DNA of 13,845 nt from an uncultured Negativicutes bacterium. Lineage in GTDB: Bacteria > Bacillota > Negativicutes > Acidaminococcales > Acidaminococcaceae. The notes below the pieces were generated by a model. The model was not told where the DNA came from. It searched no databases and worked only from the letters and a program-made list of their open reading frames with translations. The translations under genes were made by a program, and so were the position numbers. Shown one piece after another: positions 1-6,045 of this stretch. The first letter of the stretch is position 1, and the number at the start of each line of letters is the position of its first letter. The stretch spans positions 1-13,845 of the forward strand of contig CALAZX010000161.1 of NCBI GenBank assembly GCA_937926555.1. Direction: 5' to 3'.

Positions 1-30
1 ATACACTGCTTTGCCCTGTAACTCCAGCAT
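1..30 (-). CDS. ptsI: PTS enzyme I, N-terminal fragment cut by the window edge
   Basis: Only ten codons are inside the window, reading MLELQGKAVY. The start is well supported: a perfect AAGGAGG at 37-43 lies six bases ahead of the ATG. The short peptide resembles the opening of Firmicute phosphoenolpyruvate-protein phosphotransferases, which typically begin with a short strand followed by GKSVF/GIAIGK-type sequence. The gene lies directly downstream of an HPr gene, the classical ptsH-ptsI order. Enzyme I takes phosphate from PEP and passes it to His15 of HPr in the cytoplasm. What is seen is an excellent translation start and an open frame; the identity is inferred from ten residues plus context. 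Tandem terminators separate it from HPr, so it probably has its own promoter or depends on read-through. Confidence 0.6.
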   Translation of the reverse strand, partial: MLELQGKAVY

Positions 31-36
31 AAATAG

Positions 37-43
37 CCTCCTT
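37..43 (-). promoter_or_regulatory. Shine-Dalgarno of the edge gene (ptsI-like)
   Basis: Minus-strand AAGGAGG, six bases from the ATG at 30-28. It is the strongest ribosome binding site in the window and the main reason to believe that a gene begins at the left edge. Confidence 0.75.
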
Positions 44-154
44 CAAGACAGACAGCCCGGTCATAAATCCTCGATACGGTACCGGACGTCTTTCAGCCAC
101 AAATCACATTTTCATATCTCACGGCGGCACCGGACACATAGCTCCGTTCCGCCC

Positions 155-175
155 GCGCCGGGACCATGCCGGCGC
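155..175 (-). other. GC hairpin in the leader upstream of ptsI-like start
   Basis: The arms GCGCCGG and CCGGCGC (155-161 and 169-175) pair perfectly over seven bases around a seven-base loop. There is no T run after it on the minus strand, so it is not a standard terminator. It lies downstream of the two terminators and about 125 bases ahead of the ptsI-like start, where it could be part of a structured 5' leader. The rest of the stretch between 44 and 154 shows no convincing promoter or open frame by eye. Confidence 0.4.
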
Positions 176-185
176 CTCTATCCGG

Positions 186-217
186 AAAACAGCAGCCGCA
201 GAGACGGCTGCCGGATA
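186..217 (-). terminator. Second intrinsic terminator downstream of HPr
   Basis: On the minus strand the arms GCAGCCG and CGGCTGC (211-205 and 198-192) form a seven-base GC stem with a six-base loop, followed by TGTTTTC. An outer pair, TATCCGG (217-211) and CCGGATA (185-179), could enclose the same hairpin in an alternative fold. It comes just after the first terminator, so the two act in tandem to end the epimerase-GT39-HPr transcript. Confidence 0.55.
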
Positions 218-255
218 AAACAAGACAGAGCACCCCCGCAGTGAGAGTGCTCTGT
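213..255 (-). terminator. Intrinsic terminator downstream of HPr
   Basis: A perfect nine-base stem (ACAGAGCAC with GTGCTCTGT, at 255-247 and 233-225) closes a 13-base loop and is followed on the minus strand by CTTGTTTTAT. It starts 39 bases past the HPr stop codon, as expected for the end of the upstream operon. Confidence 0.8.
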
Positions 256-294
256 TCAGTTTTCTACAGGATGCTCAATGAATCCTGCCTGTCT

Positions 295-552
295 TTATAA
301 ATTTTCCTCAAAAAACCGTTGCAGCTCCGCCGCCGCGGTCTCCTCGTCGGCACCGTCGCACCGCACCAGGAGCGTATCGCCCTGTTTGGCGCACAGTGTC
401 ATCACGGAGAACAGCTTCTTGGCGTCCGCTTTTTTGCCGCCCTTCTCCAGGGTGACGGCGGATGCAAGGCCTTTCGCCTTCTGCACCAGCATTCCCGCCG
501 GTCTGGCGTGGATGCCCACCGGGTCTTTGATTGTATACTCGAATTCTCTCAT
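295..552 (-). CDS. ptsH: HPr-family phosphocarrier protein with Lys at the Ser46 position
   Basis: An 85-residue protein, the normal length for HPr. The active-site motif GIHARPAG is at residues 13-20, with phospho-accepting His15 and Arg17. HPr relays phosphate from enzyme I to the sugar-specific EIIA proteins in the cytoplasm. The regulatory region reads DAKKLFSVMTL, which aligns with the canonical NLKSIMGVMSL and puts Lys46 where low-GC Firmicutes carry the Ser46 phosphorylated by HPr kinase. Catabolite control through P-Ser-HPr is therefore unlikely for this protein (inference). The ATG overlaps the TGA of the upstream glycosyltransferase by one base (TGATG), implying translational coupling; the site upstream (GGGAAGAAG) is only moderate. 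Terminators follow, then an enzyme I-like start. It is a real HPr-fold protein, but whether it is the general HPr or a dedicated paralogue cannot be told from the window. Confidence 0.92.
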   Translation of the reverse strand: MREFEYTIKDPVGIHARPAGMLVQKAKGLASAVTLEKGGKKADAKKLFSVMTLCAKQGDTLLVRCDGADEETAAAELQRFFEENL

Positions 553-2648
553 CAGTTCTTCTTCCCTTCCGGAGCGGTGGCCTGCTCAGCCGGCTGCTCC
601 ACGGTTTTCTCCGCAGGTCTCTTCACCGCTTTCGCGGCAGGCGCTGCGGCTTTCTTCCCTGCAGGTGCCGGATTTTTCACGGCAGAGGGTTCCGCCACAG
701 CGGCGTCCCCGCGCTCCGGTGACGCGTTGCCCCTTGCAGCCCGTTCCCGGACAACATTGCCGGAATCCGTCGCTGCCGGAGCCTCTCCGGCGATATTCTG
801 CTCTGAATTCAGGGCGGGGTTGCCGGCTTTATCCGGGGTCCCGGTCTTGCCGTTCTCCTCTGTATCCTCCACCGGATCCAGCGCCTTGGCGTGTTTCAGC
901 CCTTTCCGGTGACGGAATTCAGGCAGCCCGTTGCGGATGTCCGCGAACACACGGTCTTCCACCGTGGCCCTGTCCTCATCCCACTGGGGCAACAGGTCCC
1001 CGGGAAGGGGCATCCCCATGGCGCTCCGGGGAGCGTCGGGATCAAGGGGCGGCAGTTCCGTTCCGGAAGCCACCGGCGGCGCCGGGTCCGGTTCCGGGCT
1101 CACCAGCAGGCAGATACCGCCCCGCTCGGCGGCCACTTTCCAGTCCTCCATCCCCAGACGGGCCTTCTCCTTGTCCAGGAAGAGGCGGCGGATCACCGCC
1201 ATCCTGGGAGTATGGTCTTTCTGCACCGCGGCGATGGATTCCGGTTTCTCCGCGTTCAGCTCGATGCCGGGAACCCCGGCGTAGAACATGAACCCGGGCC
1301 GCAGGAACTTGTCCACATAGGTGGTCCGCAGCTCATGATGGGGCCGTGCCAGATAGCTCTCGGAGACGTACTTGGCGGTGAACCGGTCCTCCACCAGAGG
1401 CAGGAGGAAACCGAAGGCGATCACCATGGTGAGGATGCCGGCCCCCGCATGGAGCCAGCCCCCCAGCGCCCCGTCCCTGTACAGCAGCAGGGAGATGACG
1501 ATGGCCGCTCCCAGCAGCAGCGTGATGCCTCCCAGCACCATGCCGCCGAAAGCCAGTTCCGGCAGCTCCCGGCCGCCCAGGATCCAGACAGCGCCCAGCA
1601 GCAGGAACATGATGCCGCTTCCCACCGCCCAGCTGATGAAGGAACCCTTGTTCTCCCGGCGCATCCGGTCGATATTCCAGCCAATCATCATGGCCAGGGC
1701 CGGGAACATGGGCAGGATATAGGAGATCAGTTTTGTCTGGCAGACCGTGAAGAAGATGAACACGAAAATCCACCATACCTGAAAGAAGAGAAGCTTCTTC
1801 AGGTCGCTGGTCCGGCTCTCGCAGATGCTGTCCTTGAGGGACTGGAACAGCAAGCCTGTCCAGGGGAACATGCCCAGGATGATCACCGGCAGGTAGAACC
1901 ACCAGACCACTCTGGAGGGATGTTCCGGCGCGGTGAACCGGGTGATGTTGTGGAATCCCAGGAACACGTCGATGAACTCACGTCCGTGTGCCTGGTACAT
2001 GAGATAGTACCAGGGCCCGCTGATCAGCAGGGACAGCAGGATACCCGGCAGCACGTGCATCTTCCCCAGCCGGTCCAGGTTGCCGCTGAGCAGCAGGTAC
2101 AGGAAGATGATGGCTCCCGGAAAGACGATGCCGATAGGTCCTTTGACCAGGATGCCCAGTCCGCAGAACACATAGATCAGCCAGTATTTCTCATGGAGGA
2201 AACAGAGCAGCGCCCCCGTAAGACAGAAGAGCAGCGTGGTGTCCGTCACCGCCGCCTTGCCCATGTAGAAGGTCATCATGCTGGTGCCCAGCACCATGCC
2301 GGACCAGAAGCCCACCCGCTCGTTGAAGAGCTTGGTGGCCGATATATAGACCATCATCACGGTGAGCACGGTCATCAGCGCCGCGGGGAAACGGGAGGCG
2401 AACTCCCCCACCCCGAAAATCTTGAAAGCCCCGGCCACCAGCCAGTAATACATGGGCGGCTTGTCATACCAGAACTCGTTGAAGATGCGGGGGGAGAGAA
2501 AATCGTGGAAACCGATCATCTCCCGGGCCGTCTCCGCATAGACCGGCTCGTCGGGATCCAGCAGCGGAATGCTGCCGATGCCGAAGAAAATATGGAATAC
2601 CATTAAAACCAACAGAACCACAAACACATTGCGGGATACTTTATTCAT
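552..2648 (-). CDS. ArnT-like glycosyltransferase, GT39 family, with long charged C-terminal tail
   Basis: A 698-residue membrane protein of the PMT/ArnT (GT39) family. These enzymes use a polyprenyl-phosphate sugar donor and transfer the sugar to an acceptor outside the inner membrane; ArnT adds aminoarabinose to lipid A. A first membrane span (about 8-28) is followed by the family's first-loop acidic motif, LLDPDEPVYAE (29-39), and the conserved YDKPPMYYWL (61-70); about a dozen hydrophobic segments continue to about residue 420. Residues 420-520 form a soluble domain. From about 520 to the end lies a low-complexity tail rich in Pro, Ala, Glu and Lys, ending in AKAVKRPAE-type repeats. The start at 2648 is chosen because AAGGAGA lies at 2655-2661; an ORF extension upstream has no such site. 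The gene overlaps the epimerase stop by eight bases and HPr by one. Donor and acceptor cannot be read from the sequence. Confidence 0.88.
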   Translation of the reverse strand: MNKVSRNVFVVLLVLMVFHIFFGIGSIPLLDPDEPVYAETAREMIGFHDFLSPRIFNEFWYDKPPMYYWLVAGAFKIFGVGEFASRFPAALMTVLTVMMVYISATKLFNERVGFWSGMVLGTSMMTFYMGKAAVTDTTLLFCLTGALLCFLHEKYWLIYVFCGLGILVKGPIGIVFPGAIIFLYLLLSGNLDRLGKMHVLPGILLSLLISGPWYYLMYQAHGREFIDVFLGFHNITRFTAPEHPSRVVWWFYLPVIILGMFPWTGLLFQSLKDSICESRTSDLKKLLFFQVWWIFVFIFFTVCQTKLISYILPMFPALAMMIGWNIDRMRRENKGSFISWAVGSGIMFLLLGAVWILGGRELPELAFGGMVLGGITLLLGAAIVISLLLYRDGALGGWLHAGAGILTMVIAFGFLLPLVEDRFTAKYVSESYLARPHHELRTTYVDKFLRPGFMFYAGVPGIELNAEKPESIAAVQKDHTPRMAVIRRLFLDKEKARLGMEDWKVAAERGGICLLVSPEPDPAPPVASGTELPPLDPDAPRSAMGMPLPGDLLPQWDEDRATVEDRVFADIRNGLPEFRHRKGLKHAKALDPVEDTEENGKTGTPDKAGNPALNSEQNIAGEAPAATDSGNVVRERAARGNASPERGDAAVAEPSAVKNPAPAGKKAAAPAAKAVKRPAEKTVEQPAEQATAPEGKKN

Positions 2649-3570
2649 CAAGATTCTCCTTGTACCAGCGGTATGTCCTGGCCACTCCCTCCAAGAGAGG
2701 TGTGGCCGGCGCATATCCCAGTTTGACCCGCAGCCGGGTGTTGTCCAGCACGGAATGGAGGATATCGCCTTTTCTGGGTGCTTCCCGTATCACGTCCGGG
2801 GCGGCCCCCGCCGCCTGACCGAAGACATCGATCAGCTCGTTCAGTGTCGTCTCCCGGTCGGTGGAGACATTGAAGACATGGCTGCCCTCCAGGGTGAGGC
2901 AGGCCCGGATGGTCCGCGCCACATCCCCGGCGTAGACAAAGTCCCGTGTCTGCTCGCCGCTGCCGTACACCGTCACGGGCAGGTCCCGGGAGATCTGCCG
3001 GCAGTAGATGCTCACCACGCCGCCTTCCCCGCCTGCTCCCTGCCGTTCACCATAGACGTTAGCGAAACGGAGGATATGGGCCCGGATGCCGTAAAGCGCC
3101 GCATACAGGCGCAGATAATGCTCGCTGGCCATCTTGCTGATGCCGTAGGGGGACATGGGGCTCAGAGGCTCCCCCTCGTCCAGGGGCAGCCGGGTGCTGT
3201 TGCCGTAGACCGCGGCGCTGGAGGAGAAGATCACCTTCCCTGTACCGTATTTCCGGCAGCACTCCAGCACATGGAGCAGCCCTTCCAGATTGATGCGGCA
3301 GTCCTCCGCAGGGTGCGCCACCGAATAGGGCACCAGCGTCTGTGCCGCCAGGTGGACCACCACGTCGAAACGGTGCGCCGCGAAGACTCTCTCCAGGGAG
3401 TCCCTGTCGCAGATATCCCCTTCCACCAGCTCCATCCCTCCGGGAACATGCTCACGTTTCCCCGAGGAGAGGTTGTCGTATACCACCACATGGATGGACG
3501 GATCGCTATTCAACTGTTCCAGCAGATGGGAACCGATAAATCCGGCTCCGCCTGTCACCAAGATATTCAC
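2641..3570 (-). CDS. NAD-dependent nucleotide-sugar epimerase/dehydratase (extended SDR, GalE-like)
   Basis: A 309-residue cytoplasmic enzyme of the extended short-chain dehydrogenase family. The opening MNILVTGGAGFIGSH carries the NAD-binding glycine motif (7-13). A serine-rich strand, SSSAAVYG (117-124), and the catalytic SPYGISK with Tyr142 and Lys146 complete the active site; GSGEQTRDFVY near 205-215 is typical of UDP-glucose/UDP-glucuronate 4-epimerase relatives. I chose the GTG at 3570 because it gives the usual family N terminus and has GGGGA six bases upstream; ATG codons further up (3591, 3600) have no ribosome binding site. It is the first gene of a packed trio with GT39 and HPr, so its product is likely a sugar nucleotide feeding the glycosyltransferase pathway (inference). 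The substrate is not determined; a dehydratase or decarboxylase-type relative is possible. Confidence 0.88.
   Translation of the reverse strand: MNILVTGGAGFIGSHLLEQLNSDPSIHVVVYDNLSSGKREHVPGGMELVEGDICDRDSLERVFAAHRFDVVVHLAAQTLVPYSVAHPAEDCRINLEGLLHVLECCRKYGTGKVIFSSSAAVYGNSTRLPLDEGEPLSPMSPYGISKMASEHYLRLYAALYGIRAHILRFANVYGERQGAGGEGGVVSIYCRQISRDLPVTVYGSGEQTRDFVYAGDVARTIRACLTLEGSHVFNVSTDRETTLNELIDVFGQAAGAAPDVIREAPRKGDILHSVLDNTRLRVKLGYAPATPLLEGVARTYRWYKENLDE
2655..2661 (-). promoter_or_regulatory. Ribosome binding site fixing the GT39 start
   Basis: Minus-strand AAGGAGA, six bases from the ATG at 2648. It lies inside the last codons of the epimerase gene and rules out the 22-residue upstream extension of the glycosyltransferase frame. 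Confidence 0.75.
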
Positions 3571-3603
3571 GTTTTTTCCCCATTCTTTCATTATGTTCAT
3601 GCT

Positions 3604-3626
3604 ATGCATAATATCATGATATGCAT
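3604..3626. promoter_or_regulatory. AT-rich palindromic element in the epimerase leader
   Basis: The sequence contains ATGCATA (3604-3610) and TATGCAT (3620-3626) as inverted arms around nine bases, with a second, slightly offset perfect palindrome ATATCATGATAT at 3611-3622. It is 34 bases upstream of the GTG start, downstream of the candidate promoter. It could be a binding site for a dimeric regulator or a leader hairpin; no regulator family is identifiable. Confidence 0.35.
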
Positions 3627-3748
3627 GCTTTCCCCGCGCTCTGCAGCGGGATGGCCTCGGAACCCGGAAAATCCTCCCTGTCTGACAGAAAGCCCACAGC
3701 TCTCCCTGCCGGAAGAGAATGGGCTCTTTGAAAGCGCTATATGAGACT

Positions 3749-3767
3749 ATCATACCATAGATATGGT
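3749..3767 (-). promoter_or_regulatory. Candidate extended -10 promoter with overlapping 14-base dyad
   Basis: On the minus strand TGGTATGAT (3757-3749) fits an extended -10 element (TGnTATGAT). No good -35 hexamer sits at 17 bases, which an extended -10 can tolerate. A perfect dyad, ACCATA-TC-TATGGT (3767-3754), overlaps the TGn and the first base of the -10, an arrangement expected of an operator. Transcription would begin near 3742 and give a leader of about 170 bases before the epimerase GTG. Confidence 0.45.
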
Positions 3768-3871
3768 CTTTATTTTTGAAAAAACTGTTACAGCTGTGTT
3801 ATGGGACACCTTTTCCGGCAGTCCGCCACTCTTTTCCCGTATTTTATCCGGTCACGCTGTCCTGCCGGCTG

Positions 3872-5032
3872 TCACTCTTTGCCGCCATCCGGCTTCTTTC
3901 CGGCTCCGGACTCCTCTTTTCCGTCCGGTCCGGCAATCCGGCCCGGTGCCTCCTCCTGGAGCGCACGGACTCTCGTCCGCTCCCCCACGCAGTCGGAGTC
4001 GCTGCATTCCCGCTCGGGAACCTGCTCCGCCTCACTGTCCTGAGTATACCGTTCCGCCAGGGACAGCACATTGGCGCCGAAAGAGCGCAACGTAATCACA
4101 GCGCCCAGCATGAAAGGCACGTATTCCGCGGTAAAACGCCAGAGTACCGCCAGGATGCCGACGGTGCCGCTGGGCACCAGTTTGCTGAAGAGCACCACGA
4201 ACCCGGCCTCGGCGATGCCGCTGCCGCCCGGTGTGGGAGAGAAATACAGCACCAGGTTCAGCAGGTACATCCGGCCCATGACCTGGAGCGTGTTGAAATC
4301 GAAGTTCAGCGCCGCGAAATAGCAGGGCACTGTCAGGTAGATGAAAGTCAGGCTGAGGCCCGACTCGATGAACGCCCGGAACACCATCAGCGGCTGCTGG
4401 CTCATGATGAACACCGCATGGCGGAAATCATAATACCAGGCGAAGGCCATCCGCCGCTTCTCATGGCTGAACCGCCGGGAGATGCTGTAGATGAGCCGTT
4501 CCGGCACGCTGGTCCGCATCAGCACGATGGCGATGATGGGCAGCGAGATGAACAGCACGGAGACCGCCGCGATGACAGGCAGCGGAATCCAGCTGGTGAT
4601 GGCTTTATCCGTGGTCATGAAGAAAGGCACCATCATGATCAGAAAGAAAATCGACATGATCGTGCGCACCAGAATGATGACCGTGGAGCGGGCCACCGCC
4701 ACACCGGCCTTCTTCATGAACATGATCTGGGCGAAAGCGCCACCGGCCGCACCGGGGGTCACAAGCGCCAGGAAGTAGTTGCTGAGAACCACCTTCACCA
4801 CATCTTTCAGCGGCAGGTTCTCATCCGTTATTTTCGCCAGGGTGACCAGACGGACGCCGTCAAAGAAAAGTCCGATGGACAGGACACCCAGCGCACGCAA
4901 AATAGACCATGGTGAAAACATGGTCAGATATTCAATCGCTCTCGCATCGAAAGTGAAATAGACTACAGCCACAGACACCGCGATGACGAACGCGAACAGT
5001 GCGGCAATCCTTTTGAAAAGTTTATTATGCAT
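3872..5032 (-). CDS. UPF0104 / LPG-synthase transmembrane-domain family protein (flippase-like)
   Basis: A 386-residue inner-membrane protein with about eight hydrophobic segments. The diagnostic PTPGGSGIAEAG stretch (about 274-285) and VTPGAAGG (about 92-99) place it in the lysylphosphatidylglycerol synthase transmembrane family (PF03706, also called AglD2/UPF0104 or 'flippase-like'). The soluble catalytic domain of MprF is absent, so it is not a full lysyl-PG synthase. Relatives are often encoded beside glycosyltransferases of envelope lipids; the exact reaction is unknown. The last 55 or so residues are hydrophilic and charged (Glu, Lys, Gly-rich). The start is the ATG at 5032, preceded by GGTGGG; a TTG five codons further up at 5047 is the alternative. 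It lies 114 bases downstream of the deacetylase gene. Confidence 0.85.
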   Translation of the reverse strand: MHNKLFKRIAALFAFVIAVSVAVVYFTFDARAIEYLTMFSPWSILRALGVLSIGLFFDGVRLVTLAKITDENLPLKDVVKVVLSNYFLALVTPGAAGGAFAQIMFMKKAGVAVARSTVIILVRTIMSIFFLIMMVPFFMTTDKAITSWIPLPVIAAVSVLFISLPIIAIVLMRTSVPERLIYSISRRFSHEKRRMAFAWYYDFRHAVFIMSQQPLMVFRAFIESGLSLTFIYLTVPCYFAALNFDFNTLQVMGRMYLLNLVLYFSPTPGGSGIAEAGFVVLFSKLVPSGTVGILAVLWRFTAEYVPFMLGAVITLRSFGANVLSLAERYTQDSEAEQVPERECSDSDCVGERTRVRALQEEAPGRIAGPDGKEESGAGKKPDGGKE

Positions 5033-5146
5033 CCAGCAACCCACCAAATGTCTTGTTCGTATCTATCGGTTTGTTTCCGTCATTTTCAGCAGTACCGGTC
5101 CTTCCGCATGATCGCATGCAGGATCCGGTCTTTTCCGCCAGGCCTC

Positions 5147-6031
5147 TCAGCGCTGCCGTTGTATCTCAGTCAGTCCGGCGAAATTCACCAGCCGGATGTT
5201 CCTCTCTTCCAGTATAGTACGGTTCTCCGCGGAGGTAAAGGCTTCCAGCTCATCTTCCCAGTGGTAGCCCCAGGGGAACAGATCTTTCAGCGTACCGCTG
5301 TCCGCTCCGGGATGGGTCATGATCTCGCTGGTCCCCTCCGGCAGCTGCTCCAGGATATTTCCCACCAGCTTGCTGTCCAGATGGCCTCCCGCCGCCATGC
5401 CGAAGAAATGGTCGGGACAGAGGATGCCGTGTTTTCCCAGTTTCTTGCGGAACCGGTTGGCCAGGAACGTCAGTCCCCATTTCCCCAGTGTCCGCACCGG
5501 GCCGCAGTCGAAACCGCCGGTGAAGCCGTAAGCCTCTGCCGGCACCCGCACCGCCTTGAACCCGTAGATGCGGCAGAGCCGCAGCACCAGGTCCTGCATG
5601 CCGGGCAGCACATGAAGATGCTGATGGCTGTCCAGATGGGTGAAATGGAGTCCGGTGGCCAGGGCCTTCTCGATCTGGGCCTCCAGCTCCGCCTGGACCT
5701 CCTCCAGGGTTGTCTTCCCCAGGTACAGGTTGAAGGCGAACCTGGGATAGGAAGCGGGGAACAGTCCGTCCTCCCCCACCAGTCCGGGCACCTCTTCCGC
5801 CGGCAGCACCGGCGCCACTTTCCCCACCAGGGTCAGATGGATGCCCAGGGCCAGCCCGTTACGGCCGGCCAGCGGCAGATTCCGCACCTTCTCCACCGCG
5901 TCCTCGAACGCCGGCGCGCCGCACATCAGGGATGTGCTGGTGATGAACCCGTCACGCCAACCTTTGATGATGCCGTCATTTATCGCAGGATGAAGTCCAA
6001 AATCATCCGCATTCACAATCAGATACTGCAT
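5147..6031 (-). CDS. ChbG/HpnK family (YdjC-like) carbohydrate deacetylase
   Basis: A 294-residue cytoplasmic hydrolase, the normal length for the YdjC/ChbG/HpnK family, which removes N-acetyl groups from sugars such as chitooligosaccharides or hopanoid-linked N-acetylglucosamine. Family motifs are in order: VNADDFGLHPAIN (6-18, metal-binding Asp9/Asp10), GIHLTL (63-68, His64), HLDSHQHLH (122-130, metal-binding His126) and MTHPG (late in the protein). I chose the ATG at 6031 because GGGGGA lies seven bases upstream (6039-6044); an ATG at 6046 overlaps the ribonuclease HIII stop (TAATG) but has no ribosome binding site. It is 14 bases behind rnhC and probably cotranscribed with it. No hopanoid genes are in view, so the substrate is more likely an envelope sugar encoded nearby (inference). 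Confidence 0.9.
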   Translation of the reverse strand: MQYLIVNADDFGLHPAINDGIIKGWRDGFITSTSLMCGAPAFEDAVEKVRNLPLAGRNGLALGIHLTLVGKVAPVLPAEEVPGLVGEDGLFPASYPRFAFNLYLGKTTLEEVQAELEAQIEKALATGLHFTHLDSHQHLHVLPGMQDLVLRLCRIYGFKAVRVPAEAYGFTGGFDCGPVRTLGKWGLTFLANRFRKKLGKHGILCPDHFFGMAAGGHLDSKLVGNILEQLPEGTSEIMTHPGADSGTLKDLFPWGYHWEDELEAFTSAENRTILEERNIRLVNFAGLTEIQRQR

Positions 6032-6045
6032 GAGCAAGTCCCCCA

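Larger units (their letters stand above)
3571..3871. other. 301-base gap before the epimerase operon
   Basis: This stretch holds the candidate promoter with dyad at 3749-3767 and the palindromic leader element at 3604-3626. A GC hairpin (CCCG...CGGG, about 3634-3650) and a 7-base long-range pair CCGGCAG/CTGCCGG near 3862-3868 and 3815-3821 are also visible. No clear intrinsic terminator for the upstream membrane-protein gene was found. The open frame crossing this area (extension of the epimerase frame to 3753) has no ribosome binding site and begins inside the candidate -10 box, so it is not taken as coding. Confidence 0.5.

Noticed and set aside
11..244. 77-codon plus-strand frame at the left edge
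   Set aside because: It runs through the terminator hairpins, opposes the ptsI-like start, and has Ser/Arg/His-rich composition without any recognisable feature.
891..2606. 571-codon plus-strand frame antisense to the GT39 gene
   Set aside because: Same explanation: Gln/His/Glu-rich composition mirroring Leu/Val/Phe codons of a membrane protein on the minus strand; no ribosome binding site or motif.
3571..3753. N-terminal extension of the epimerase to 3753
   Set aside because: The extra 61 residues do not resemble the family, have no ribosome binding site, and the putative ATG lies within the candidate -10 element.
3775..3800. Possible terminator for the UPF0104 gene (ACAGCTGTAACAG followed by T6)
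   Set aside because: The stem is only three or four bases and lies about 75 bases past the stop codon; too weak to call.
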